Assembly: GCF_002321025.1 (NCBI RefSeq)
Contig: NZ_DCLL01000028.1
Location: forward strand, 1 to 47,781
DNA length: 47,781 nt
Direction: 5' to 3'
Origin: Acinetobacter lwoffii
GTDB lineage: Bacteria; Pseudomonadota; Gammaproteobacteria; Pseudomonadales; Moraxellaceae
In this document: positions 27,471 through 34,951 of the stretch, piece after piece
Layout of the letters: the number at the start of each line of letters is the position of its first letter
Position numbering within the stretch: the first letter of the stretch is position 1
Made by a program: the position numbers and the translations under genes
Notes under the pieces: model-generated
What the model saw: the letters and a program-made list of their open reading frames with translations, nothing else
Database searches by the model: none
Told to the model about the DNA's origin: nothing

Positions 27471-27834
27471 TCGGCCAAGGTTACAGACGTATAAAGAAAG
27501 CACTTGCGTAGTCAGGTGCTTTTTTTATTCTTGAAGGTCTAATTGAAGAGTTTGGTCCTCTCTATTTCACTCATATTTTAGTCACTCTAACTTTAAAACC
27601 TCAAAAATCAGACAAGAAAACGCTGAAAACTCATTTGATCCCCGCTTGTGATTTTGAAGAAATATTAAGCCTTGCTTAGGCTATTCAAACACTTTCATCA
27701 GAAGAATATGTTCTAAATTCTGCTTTCTTTTAATCCCTTTAAACTTGGCTTAATAACGCTTCAATTCTGATCTGAAACTCAGGCAAGGCATCGATTAATT
27801 TAGCAAAACACAGTACACTTCTTATTAAACGACA
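27471..27834. other. 364-base intergenic region
   Basis: Besides the terminator at 27497-27527 I see no gene. An AGCCT-5-AGGCT mini-hairpin lies near 27669-27683. The minus strand of the last part has an 80-residue frame (27739-27981) that runs antisense into the LRAT gene; I treat it as a shadow. Confidence 0.5.
27497..27527 (+). terminator. Terminator of the 74-residue protein gene
   Basis: Ten-bp stem with one wobble pair (27497-27506 / 27513-27522), loop CGTAGT, then T7. Confidence 0.8.
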
Positions 27835-28422
27835 ATGCTTTTTAAATGGCTTAATTCTGATATGCAACAGACTAAACGGTTTCCCATAGGCGCACATCTT
27901 ATGGTTAAACATTTCGGTTATACCCATCACGGGATTTATGCCGGACGTGGTCGTGTCATTCATTATTCCGGCTTTGCGCATTTATTCAAGAAACGCCCCA
28001 TTGAAATTACCTCGATTGAAAAATTCAGTCATGGCAAACCGATTCATATGCAGCATTATGACTCGGCAAAATATAAAGGTCGTAAAGTGGTACGTCGCAT
28101 GCGGTCCAGAATGCATGAAAATAACTATCATCTGATTATTAATAATTGCGAACATTTGTGTACCTGGGCCATTACCGGTGTGGAAAGCAGCCCGCAAGTG
28201 ATTTATATGATGAATCGTCTGACCACGATTGGTTATATCAGCTCGATGATGAGTTTTATGAACAGCATGTTCCTGACCCTGACTACAACCAGTTTCGCAT
28301 TGGCGCTGTATATCAAGAAGAAGCTCAGAGATAAAGCCAATCTGCGTTTGCAACAATACCGTGAATTACAAGATCAGGCTAAAACCAAAGTGTCAGACCT
28401 GACCAATCTTAAACATCGTTAA
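27835..28422 (+). CDS. LRAT-domain (NlpC/P60-like) membrane protein
   Basis: 195 residues if started at 27835; an internal ATG at 27862 is also possible, and neither has a good ribosome-binding site. The N-terminal part matches the lecithin-retinol-acyltransferase fold: YTHHGIYAGRGRVIHY gives H31 and H43, 12 residues apart as in LRAT/HREV107, and C105 lies in NNCEHL, the NCEHF motif. The triad for a thiol acyltransferase or hydrolase is therefore complete. A transmembrane helix (about 135-160) and a basic coiled-coil tail follow. In bacteria such proteins have been proposed to act on lipids or peptides; the substrate here is unknown. Confidence 0.8.
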   Translation: MLFKWLNSDMQQTKRFPIGAHLMVKHFGYTHHGIYAGRGRVIHYSGFAHLFKKRPIEITSIEKFSHGKPIHMQHYDSAKYKGRKVVRRMRSRMHENNYHLIINNCEHLCTWAITGVESSPQVIYMMNRLTTIGYISSMMSFMNSMFLTLTTTSFALALYIKKKLRDKANLRLQQYRELQDQAKTKVSDLTNLKHR

Positions 28423-28504
28423 TTTAAAGCTCAGCCTGCTGATGATTTTTTGTTAGCAAGAAATTTTAAGTTCGTGTTTACATTTTGATGATGCAGATAA
28501 GGAA

Positions 28505-29416
28505 TCAGGTTAAATAGCCCTTCGTGGCTTGAATCGCTTCAGGCAGCGCTTTACCCAAAGAGCTTAGGGTTTCCCGCTCTACCAGTCGTACAATTGAATC
28601 TAGCGGCAGATCGTTGTCCTGCAAGCCAAAGGGTTCTTCCAGCTCTGCACTGAGCTCATCCAGCCCGAGCAGCATATAAGCAATCAATCCGACCAGAATC
28701 GGCGTCCACAGGCCTAAATTCGCCTGCAAACTGAAAGGCAGGATAAAGCAAAAAGAATAAACTGCACGATGTAATAGCACTGAATAAGAAAATGGCAATG
28801 GTGTTGATAAAATTCGATCACAACCAGCCTGAATATCTCCCAAAGCCACAGTATGCTGATTCAGGTTGTTATAAATAATATCGCTGATCTTGCCCTGCTG
28901 ATACTGTTGCACCAGCTCTTTTTGCATCTGTTCCAGCACCCATTGTGATGGATTGATTTGCATGGGCAATTGCTCAAATGACTTGGGTTCAAAACCGGCA
29001 GCAGCTTCATAAGCCTGAATGCTAGGCGCTTGCTGTCTTAGCCGGTCCCGTAATAGATGAGTAAACAGCATCATGCGATACAATAAGATTTCACGGGTTT
29101 GCTCATCCAGCACATGGCTATCCCGGCATAAATGGCGCGTAGTGGCAATCAGCGCGCCCCACAGCTTACGACCTTCCCACCAGCGATCATAGCAGGCTGT
29201 ATTTCTAAAACTCAGAAAGATCGAGAGAATCACACCAAAGATGGTAAAGCCAATTGCCGGGACAGCAGGAAGGCTCACGAAATGCGCTTGACTCAAATAC
29301 ACCAGCAAGGCAGAAATAAAGACCACCAAAACCAATGCGGGCAGCACCTTGGGCAAAATCGTTCCCTGCCAGGCAACCAGTAAACCCAAACTATTATTCT
29401 TATCACGCACAATCAT
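28505..29416 (-). CDS. Bestrophin-like channel protein
   Basis: 303 residues, bestrophin/UPF0187 (YneE) family. About four membrane helices (about 22-45, 52-70, 205-228, 232-250). Family landmarks: SFRNTACYDRWWEGRKLWG (about 69-87) and YMLLGLDELSAELEEPFG near the C-terminus. Bacterial homologues form pentameric ion channels; the ion is not predictable here. AGGGAAAA precedes the ATG. The glnS terminator lies only 21 bases upstream of the start codon, so the promoter must overlap the 3' end of glnS or expression depends on readthrough. Confidence 0.88.
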   Translation of the reverse strand: MIVRDKNNSLGLLVAWQGTILPKVLPALVLVVFISALLVYLSQAHFVSLPAVPAIGFTIFGVILSIFLSFRNTACYDRWWEGRKLWGALIATTRHLCRDSHVLDEQTREILLYRMMLFTHLLRDRLRQQAPSIQAYEAAAGFEPKSFEQLPMQINPSQWVLEQMQKELVQQYQQGKISDIIYNNLNQHTVALGDIQAGCDRILSTPLPFSYSVLLHRAVYSFCFILPFSLQANLGLWTPILVGLIAYMLLGLDELSAELEEPFGLQDNDLPLDSIVRLVERETLSSLGKALPEAIQATKGYLT

Positions 29417-29436
29417 GCAATTTTCCCTGCTGTATT

Positions 29437-29465
29437 AAAAAAGCCCAACCAAAGTTGGGCTTTTT
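29437..29465 (-). terminator. Terminator of glnS
   Basis: Nine-bp stem AAGCCCAAC (29441-29449) / GTTGGGCTT (29454-29462), loop CAAA, A and T runs outside. Sits just upstream of the bestrophin gene start. Confidence 0.88.
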
Positions 29466-29483
29466 ATTCTGACTTAAACCAGC

Positions 29484-31211
29484 TTATTTGCCTGGTTTAA
29501 AGCTATCCTTAAGATCCAGAATACGGTTGAATACCGGTTTTTCGCTGGAATGATCGTATTGATCAGCCACGAAATAACCTTCACGCTCAAACTGGAAACG
29601 ATCTTCCGGCTGAGCTTGCGCCAAAGCAGGCTCAATCACGGCCTGAACCACCTTCAATGATTCAGGGTTGAGGTTTTCCAGGAAGTCATCACCCACTTCA
29701 GGATCAGACTCAGTAAACAAACGGTCGTAAATACGCACTTCCGCAGGAACGCCTTTTGTCGCAGATACCCAGTGAATCACACCTTTCACCTTACGACCTT
29801 CAGGATTTTTACCTAAAGTTTCGGGATCAATCGAACATTTCAGTTCAACCACTTCGCCATTTTCATCTTTAATGACTTCGTCACATTTGATGACATAGGC
29901 ATGACGTAAACGGACTTCGCCACCTGGAATCAAACGTTTAAAGCCTTTTGGTGGCTCTTCTTCAAAGTCTTTACGGTCAATAAACAGCTCGGTCGTCAAT
30001 GGAATAACGCGCTCGCCCATATCGACATTCGGATGACGTGAATGGGTCAGGTCCATATCGGCTGGCAAGTTGGTTAACGTCACTTTTAATGGATTTAACA
30101 CCGCCATACCACGGGCTGCGGTATTTTCCAGAGACTGACGAATACAGTATTCCAGCATGGCGACATCAACGATACTGCCATCAACTTTCGATACACCGAC
30201 ACGTTGACAGAAATCACGCAATCCTTCAGGCGTAAAACCACGACGACGCATACCCACTACAGTCGGCATACGTGGGTCATCCCAACCACTTACATGACCA
30301 CCTTCAACCAGCTTACGCAATTTGCGTTTTGAGGTGATGGTATAGTCCACATTTAAACGGCTGGATTCATACTGACGTGGCACGGATGGTGATTTAACTT
30401 TTGCCACCACCCAGTCATAGAACGGACGGTGATCCTGGAATTCCAAGGTACACAGTGAATGCGTAATGCCTTCAATCGCATCAGACAATGGATGCGCATA
30501 GTCATACATTGGATAAATTTTCCATTTATCGCCAGTCTGATGGTGTTCAGAATGCAGGATACGATACAGAATCGGATCACGCATATGTACGTTCGGTGAC
30601 GTCATATCAATCTTGGCACGTAAAACTGCCTGACCTTCTGCATATTCACCGCTGCGCATTTTCTCAAAACGCTCCAGGTTTTCTGCAACCGTTGCATCGC
30701 GTTGTGGCGAGTTTTTACCCGGCTCAACGAAATTACCACGGTTTAAACGGATCTCTTCTGGACTTTGCAAATCCACATAGGCATCGCCCTGCTCAATCAG
30801 CTGAACTGCCCAGGTATAAAGTTGATCGAAATAGCTTGATGCATAACGCGGCTCGCCTTCCCACTGGAAGCCCAGCCATTTCACGTCATTGGCAATACCA
30901 TCCACATATTCCTGCTCTTCGGCATCCGGATTGGTATCATCGAAACGCAGGTTACACACACCTTTAAATTCTTCAGCGATACCGAAGTTCAAGCAAATTG
31001 CTTTCACATGGCCAATATGTAAATAGCCATTCGGCTCAGGCGGAAAACGCGTCACCACCTGTTGAGTACGACCAGCGGCTAAATCATCAGTAATGACCTG
31101 ACGTACAAAGTCCAAGCCTGGTTGTTGTTCTTGCTGCTGCACTGAATCGACTGCATTGTTCTTTTGGGTCGGGTTCTCGGGCAGAGATGTCACAACATCA
31201 TTTGGCTTCAT
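29484..31211 (-). CDS. glnS: Glutaminyl-tRNA synthetase
   Basis: 575 residues from the ATG at 31211; an in-frame TTG two codons earlier is less likely. Class I synthetase: HIGH-type PPEPNGYLHIGH (about 59-70) and the KMSKS-equivalent TITSKRKL (about 289-296), then the anticodon-binding beta-barrel region. It charges tRNA-Gln. The N-terminal extension (about 25 residues rich in Asn/Gln and Pro) is variable in the family. A perfect 15-base palindrome lies upstream (31261-31275). Followed by its own terminator. Confidence 0.96.
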   Translation of the reverse strand: MKPNDVVTSLPENPTQKNNAVDSVQQQEQQPGLDFVRQVITDDLAAGRTQQVVTRFPPEPNGYLHIGHVKAICLNFGIAEEFKGVCNLRFDDTNPDAEEQEYVDGIANDVKWLGFQWEGEPRYASSYFDQLYTWAVQLIEQGDAYVDLQSPEEIRLNRGNFVEPGKNSPQRDATVAENLERFEKMRSGEYAEGQAVLRAKIDMTSPNVHMRDPILYRILHSEHHQTGDKWKIYPMYDYAHPLSDAIEGITHSLCTLEFQDHRPFYDWVVAKVKSPSVPRQYESSRLNVDYTITSKRKLRKLVEGGHVSGWDDPRMPTVVGMRRRGFTPEGLRDFCQRVGVSKVDGSIVDVAMLEYCIRQSLENTAARGMAVLNPLKVTLTNLPADMDLTHSRHPNVDMGERVIPLTTELFIDRKDFEEEPPKGFKRLIPGGEVRLRHAYVIKCDEVIKDENGEVVELKCSIDPETLGKNPEGRKVKGVIHWVSATKGVPAEVRIYDRLFTESDPEVGDDFLENLNPESLKVVQAVIEPALAQAQPEDRFQFEREGYFVADQYDHSSEKPVFNRILDLKDSFKPGK

Positions 31212-31634
31212 GATCAATCATTCACTTCTAAAGTTAAAAAGGGATTAACGAATATTTAATCGTACAAGTTGTACGTATATTCATTATCAAAGTTCCTTAG
31301 TTTAACTATAGGTGATTAATCTCTCAACCGCTAACTACGGTATTTGATTTCAATTCACTCATTTTAAAAACTGAAAATACAGCAAGCTGCCCAAAACTAA
31401 AATATCAACACTTTACGAAACTGGAAAATGATTCAATTTGTGCCTGCCCGGAATATAACGCCCTGTCTGGCAGCATTTGAAATGCCTTGATAAATCAACG
31501 TATAAATAAGGTATTATTTTTATGCTTTTAACAAAGAAAATAATGTTTTTACTTGCCTTGTCGAATGTAGTTTGCTTATGCTTCACTCATTCAGAAAAAA
31601 CCATGGCACTCGTCCATGATCAGGAGATTACACA
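31212..31634. other. 423-base glnS/ppiB divergent intergenic region
   Basis: Contains the CGTACAA-G-TTGTACG palindrome at 31261-31275 about 50 bases before the glnS start, and a 38-codon frame (31522-31638) reaching into ppiB. The rest has no clear feature. Confidence 0.5.
31261..31275. promoter_or_regulatory. Perfect 7-1-7 palindrome upstream of glnS
   Basis: CGTACAA (31261-31267), one spacer base, TTGTACG (31269-31275). It starts 49 bases upstream of the glnS ATG, where an operator would sit. No regulator is known to me for this site. Confidence 0.35.
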
Positions 31635-31638
31635 ATGA
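31522..31638 (+). other. Possible 38-residue leader ORF coupled to ppiB
   Basis: Begins MLLTKKIMFLLALSNVVCLC, signal-peptide-like with a hydrophobic core, and ends with a TGA that overlaps the ppiB ATG as ATGA (31635-31638). The ribosome-binding site in front of it is weak. It may be a leader peptide, a remnant of a longer signal sequence, or chance. Confidence 0.25.
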
Positions 31639-32144
31639 GTTTTCCTCAAGTCGAATTAAACACCAATAAAGGTCGTATTGTTCTAGAACTCAATGCTGAA
31701 AAAGCACCTAAAACCGTAGCTAACTTTTTAGAATACGTACGTGACGGTTTTTATGACGGCGTAATTTTCCACCGTGTTATTGATGGTTTCATGATCCAAG
31801 GCGGCGGCATGGATGAAAACTTCAAAGAAAAAGCGACACGTGATGCAATCGAAAACGAAGCAGACAACGGCTTGACCAATGACGAAGGTACGATTGCAAT
31901 GGCACGTACTCAAGCACCGCACTCAGCTTCTGCTCAATTCTTCATTAACGTGAAAAACAACTCATTCCTTAACCATTCTGGCAAAACTGCTCAAGGTTGG
32001 GGTTATGCCGTATTTGGTAAAGTGGTTGAAGGTATGGACGTTGTGAACGAAATCAAAAACGTGCGCACTGGCAACCGTGGCTACCACGCTGACGTTCCTC
32101 TAGAAAACGTAGTAATCGAATCTGCAAAAATCATTTCTGAATAA
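31635..32144 (+). CDS. ppiB: Peptidyl-prolyl cis-trans isomerase B (cyclophilin)
   Basis: 169 residues. Cyclophilin core with FHRVIDGFMIQGGG (about 48-61), then ARTQAPHSASAQFFINV (near 95-111) and GWGYAVFGKVVEG. It catalyses prolyl isomerisation, here probably cytosolic as no signal peptide is in the frame. AGGAG is eight bases before the ATG. lpxH follows on the same strand after a 120-base gap that holds a palindromic element; ppiB next to lpxH is a common order. Confidence 0.95.
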   Translation: MSFPQVELNTNKGRIVLELNAEKAPKTVANFLEYVRDGFYDGVIFHRVIDGFMIQGGGMDENFKEKATRDAIENEADNGLTNDEGTIAMARTQAPHSASAQFFINVKNNSFLNHSGKTAQGWGYAVFGKVVEGMDVVNEIKNVRTGNRGYHADVPLENVVIESAKIISE

Positions 32145-32145
32145 G

Positions 32146-32250
32146 TTTAAATCCTCCCTAACCCTCCTTTAATAAAGGAGGGAATCACCTTTTATCAAAA
32201 TAAGGTTTTCCTCCCTTTTTCAAAGGGAGGTCGGAAGGGATTAAATTAAA
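32146..32250. repeat. Double-hairpin palindromic element between ppiB and lpxH
   Basis: Two near-identical hairpins: CCCTCCTTT-AAT-AAAGGAGGG (32162-32182) and CCTCCCTTT-TTC-AAAGGGAGG (32210-32230), each a 9-bp stem with a 3-base loop. The outer ends also form an imperfect inverted repeat (TTTAAATCC at 32146 against GGGATTAAA at the right end). The whole reads as a small palindromic or MITE-like unit rather than a simple terminator. Confidence 0.65.
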
Positions 32251-32264
32251 GAAGGAAAAGATTC

Positions 32265-32984
32265 GTGACCTATCTGTTTATCTCAGATTTACATTTGTCA
32301 CCTGATCACCCTCGACTTGTTCGGGGGTTTTTAGATTTATTAACTGAATATCAAGATCAAAATACCCAACTGTATATTTTGGGTGACTGGTTCAATGCCT
32401 GGATCGGTGATGACTATAGCTCTCCATGGCTGGACGAGATTGTCACTGCATTAAGACAGTTTACTCAGGCTGGGAATAAAATCTATTTTCAGGCCGGCAA
32501 CCGGGATTTTGTTCTAGGAAGCAAATTTTTAGCTCAATTTGGCGGACAGCTTCTTTCCGAAATCGCTCAACTGATTATTGCCGGAACACGTTTCCGCCTG
32601 GAACATGGCGATGCACTATGTACCGATGATATTTCTTATCAACGTTTTAAAAAGATTATTCGTCATCCTTTGCTACTGGGCTTCTTAAGAAAAACCCCTC
32701 TTTCATTTCGAACCAGACTAGCCAACCGCTTTCGTCAGCAAAGCCATCAGGCACAACAGTTTAAAAGCTATGAAGTGATGGACGTCAACCCACATGCAGT
32801 TGAGCTGGCATTACAGGACGTAGATGTGCTGATCCATGGTCATACACATCGCGCAGCTATTCATCAACTCGGTCAGAAAAGAAGAATTGTACTGGGCGAC
32901 TGGAAAGAAGACAGCGCAGAGATTCTGGAAATTCAGGAAGATCAAAGTTTTGATACCCTAAAACTAAAAAAGTGGCGATATTAA
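32265..32984 (+). CDS. lpxH: UDP-2,3-diacylglucosamine diphosphatase LpxH
   Basis: 239 residues with a GTG start at 32265 supported by GAAGGAAAAG. Calcineurin-type metallophosphoesterase with all metal motifs: ISDLHLSPDHP (5-15), GDWFNAWIGDD (about 41-51), GNRDFVLG (about 78-85), EHGDALCTDD (about 113-122) and HGHTHRA (about 191-197). It hydrolyses UDP-2,3-diacylglucosamine to lipid X and UMP in lipid A synthesis at the inner membrane. Confidence 0.95.
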   Translation: MTYLFISDLHLSPDHPRLVRGFLDLLTEYQDQNTQLYILGDWFNAWIGDDYSSPWLDEIVTALRQFTQAGNKIYFQAGNRDFVLGSKFLAQFGGQLLSEIAQLIIAGTRFRLEHGDALCTDDISYQRFKKIIRHPLLLGFLRKTPLSFRTRLANRFRQQSHQAQQFKSYEVMDVNPHAVELALQDVDVLIHGHTHRAAIHQLGQKRRIVLGDWKEDSAEILEIQEDQSFDTLKLKKWRY

Positions 32985-32999
32985 TCAGCCACTTTTTTT
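32966..32999. terminator. Bidirectional terminator between lpxH and the 72-residue gene
   Basis: Eleven-bp stem (32966-32976 / 32988-32998) with an 11-base loop that holds the lpxH stop codon. Confidence 0.85.
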
Positions 33000-33014
33000 A
33001 CGATATTGATCTGC

Positions 33015-33233
33015 TTAACACAGACGATAAAGCTGGTTTACCCCAGTATAGAAACTTTTACCATCAAGATTGAACTGAAATTCCTCACCCGTTGGCAATT
33101 GAATCATCTTACCGACTTCAACCCAGATAAAACCGTCCATTGTATTTTGCTTGCGCTTTAATGGAACCAGTTTCACGTTAATTTCATTGCCATCAGCGGC
33201 AGTGGCAATATGCCATTCATTGATTTTGATCAA
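33015..33233 (-). CDS. Small conserved hypothetical protein
   Basis: 72 residues; the only start available in frame is TTG at 33233, since an in-frame stop lies just upstream. Composition is that of a real, beta-rich globular protein (WVEVGKMIQLPTGEEFQFNL; YTGVNQLYRLC at the end). No motif or membrane segment. It is convergent with lpxH and shares its terminator. I do not recognise a named family. Confidence 0.6.
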   Translation of the reverse strand: MIKINEWHIATAADGNEINVKLVPLKRKQNTMDGFIWVEVGKMIQLPTGEEFQFNLDGKSFYTGVNQLYRLC

Positions 33234-33913
33234 AATATTTACTCACACGATATGAGCTTTTTGTGACTATATGGAGAGAGATTAATAACAACCTAGTTTA
33301 CATAATAGTTCTATGGCTAGTAGATCTTATTTGAGTTCAAATACTTGAACTAAAAAGTACATCACAATCAGCTTAAAATAATAATAGAAGCAAGAACAGT
33401 ACTTGCTTGAAGTGCAACCAGTGTAAGCTATTTATCCAGCAAAAGCAAAATTACATTGTAATGACAATAGAATGGGATTTTTAAGAACTTTTTTCATGCT
33501 TTGTTAATTATTAGGCTTTTGATTTTTATGATCTAAAATTCATTTTAACGTTACTTCATTTCCGTTGATAAACAAAACCTGTCTTTAGATACTTGAAAAT
33601 CAATATTAGAGACATGAAACTCAGCCCGAGGTACAGCAAGTTCCATTCTCCTGTTTGTTGATAATTCAGGATAAAGAAAATAGCATTTAAGACTGCAAAA
33701 GTACGTGAATCATAAAAAAGCTTGTTGCGCTCTCCTAGTTCTTTGCTGACGTTTATTTTCTAAGATGTTTTTCTGTTTTTGTAAAAACTGTTCCGCTTCC
33801 TGAAGATTCATTATGATTTTCTTATAGCTGAATGAATAGCTCATCCCAAACAATTTCTGGTTAAAAATAAACCAAAAATTTAAGCCAGCTATTCATTCAG
33901 AATCTCTTGTTGA
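33234..33913. other. 680-base gene-poor stretch with decayed genes and inverted repeats
   Basis: No intact frame of 60 residues. It holds a split small membrane-protein gene (33556-33811), a 7-4-7 inverted repeat AGTTCAA-ATAC-TTGAACT (33334-33351) and a 7-7-7 inverted repeat AAGCAAG/CTTGCTT (33388-33408). The base composition is more AT-rich than its neighbours. It looks like a site of gene loss. Confidence 0.6.
33556..33811 (-). pseudogene. Small membrane-protein gene split by a frameshift
   Basis: Minus strand. Frame 1 starts at the ATG at 33811 (MNLQEAEQFLQKQKNILENK) and stops at 33710. A second frame, shifted by one base, is open after a TAG within the first and continues (ELGERNKLFYDSRTFAVLNA ... 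LSFMSLILIFKYLK) to TGA at 33556-33558. Joined near 33750 they give an approximately 85-residue protein: a charged N-terminal helix followed by two hydrophobic helices. The second part has no good start of its own, so I read this as one gene broken by an indel. Confidence 0.5.
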
Positions 33914-34708
33914 TTAATAACCACCTGCCGGATTATTCACATTGATATCCGTTTTATATTTCCCCAATAGATCACGCAAGGAATTCATCAAAACACTGGT
34001 ATCTACGCCGACTGCAACAAACTCAGTGCCAAGTTCGATATATTTTTGCGTCACTTCATGCTGGGTCGACAAAATCCCTGCAGCCTTGCCAGCTGCACGA
34101 ATCCGCTGAATTGCATCAATTACAGCTTTTTGTACTTCAGGATGATTCGGATCACCTTGATAACCCATAGTGGCAGACAGATCAACGGCACCAATAAATA
34201 CCCCATCAATCCCGTCGATCTGAAGAATAGCATCCAGATTTTCCAGTCCTGTGACCGATTCAATCTGGATTAATAGACAGATTTCTTCATGTGCAGTCTG
34301 ATAATAATTTGGAATGCTGTTCCAGCGGGTGGCACGTGCCAGTGCAGCACCAACGCCACGAATCCCTTCAGGTGGATAACGGACTGCCTTGACCATGAGT
34401 TCGGCCTGTTCCACGGTTTCTACCATCGGAATCAACAGCGTCTGTGCACCGATATCGAGGAGTTGCTTGATCAGTTGCACGCTACCAATGGGCGGTCGTA
34501 CCACTGCTTGCGAGGGATAAGCAGCAATACTTTGCAGTTGCGACAAAGTCGTTCTCAAATCACTGGGCGCATGCTCACCATCAATCAGCAGCCAGTCATA
34601 GCCTGCATTTGCCGCAATCTCGGTGCCATAGGCATCCGCCAGTCCAATCCATAAGCCGATTTGCTGCTGGGTTTTCAGTTTGTGTTTAAAATAATTGGTG
34701 ACTTGCAT
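33914..34708 (-). CDS. hpaI: HpcH/HpaI-type aldolase
   Basis: 264 residues, the normal length of 4-hydroxy-2-oxo-heptanedioate aldolase. Class II, metal-dependent TIM barrel: LIDGEHAPSDL (about 41-51), RPPIGSVQLIKQLLDIGAQ, PMVETVEQAELM (about 94-105), IQIESVTGLENL with the metal-binding Glu, and GAVDLSATMGYQGD with the metal-binding Asp. It cleaves 2-keto-3-deoxy-type acids to pyruvate and an aldehyde. No other genes for 4-hydroxyphenylacetate breakdown are near, so the physiological substrate may differ. Confidence 0.88.
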   Translation of the reverse strand: MQVTNYFKHKLKTQQQIGLWIGLADAYGTEIAANAGYDWLLIDGEHAPSDLRTTLSQLQSIAAYPSQAVVRPPIGSVQLIKQLLDIGAQTLLIPMVETVEQAELMVKAVRYPPEGIRGVGAALARATRWNSIPNYYQTAHEEICLLIQIESVTGLENLDAILQIDGIDGVFIGAVDLSATMGYQGDPNHPEVQKAVIDAIQRIRAAGKAAGILSTQHEVTQKYIELGTEFVAVGVDTSVLMNSLRDLLGKYKTDINVNNPAGGY

Positions 34709-34951
34709 CCGCTAACCTATTTTCATGTTGCCGGCGATGTCTCTTATTAAACGCTTCTCACTTAAAAGTGCCAATAGACAAAAACTGGGTTTTAATCTGA
34801 TTTAACTCTAAGTTTTGCTTGAATCCAACTCAAGATCATTTCAGAACAGGCTTTGCCTGATGCTTTTTTATTGTAATAATCAGGGTATGTGAAAAATGTA
34901 TATATTTAAAACTTCTACTCGCTGTTTATTTAAAAAGATTGGAGTCCATTG

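Noticed and set aside
27739..27981. 80-residue minus-strand frame with protein-like C-terminus
   Set aside because: It runs antisense through the start of the LRAT gene, has no ribosome-binding site, and the opposite strand carries the conserved NCEHL and histidine motifs.
30488..30967. 159-residue plus-strand frame opposite glnS
   Set aside because: Antisense shadow of the synthetase core, with unusual composition (many His and Gln).
33450..33515. 21-residue signal-peptide-like frame on the minus strand (MKKVLKNPILLSL ... AFAG)
   Set aside because: It stops right after the would-be cleavage site, has no clear ribosome-binding site and no continuing frame was found; probably chance or a remnant too short to support.
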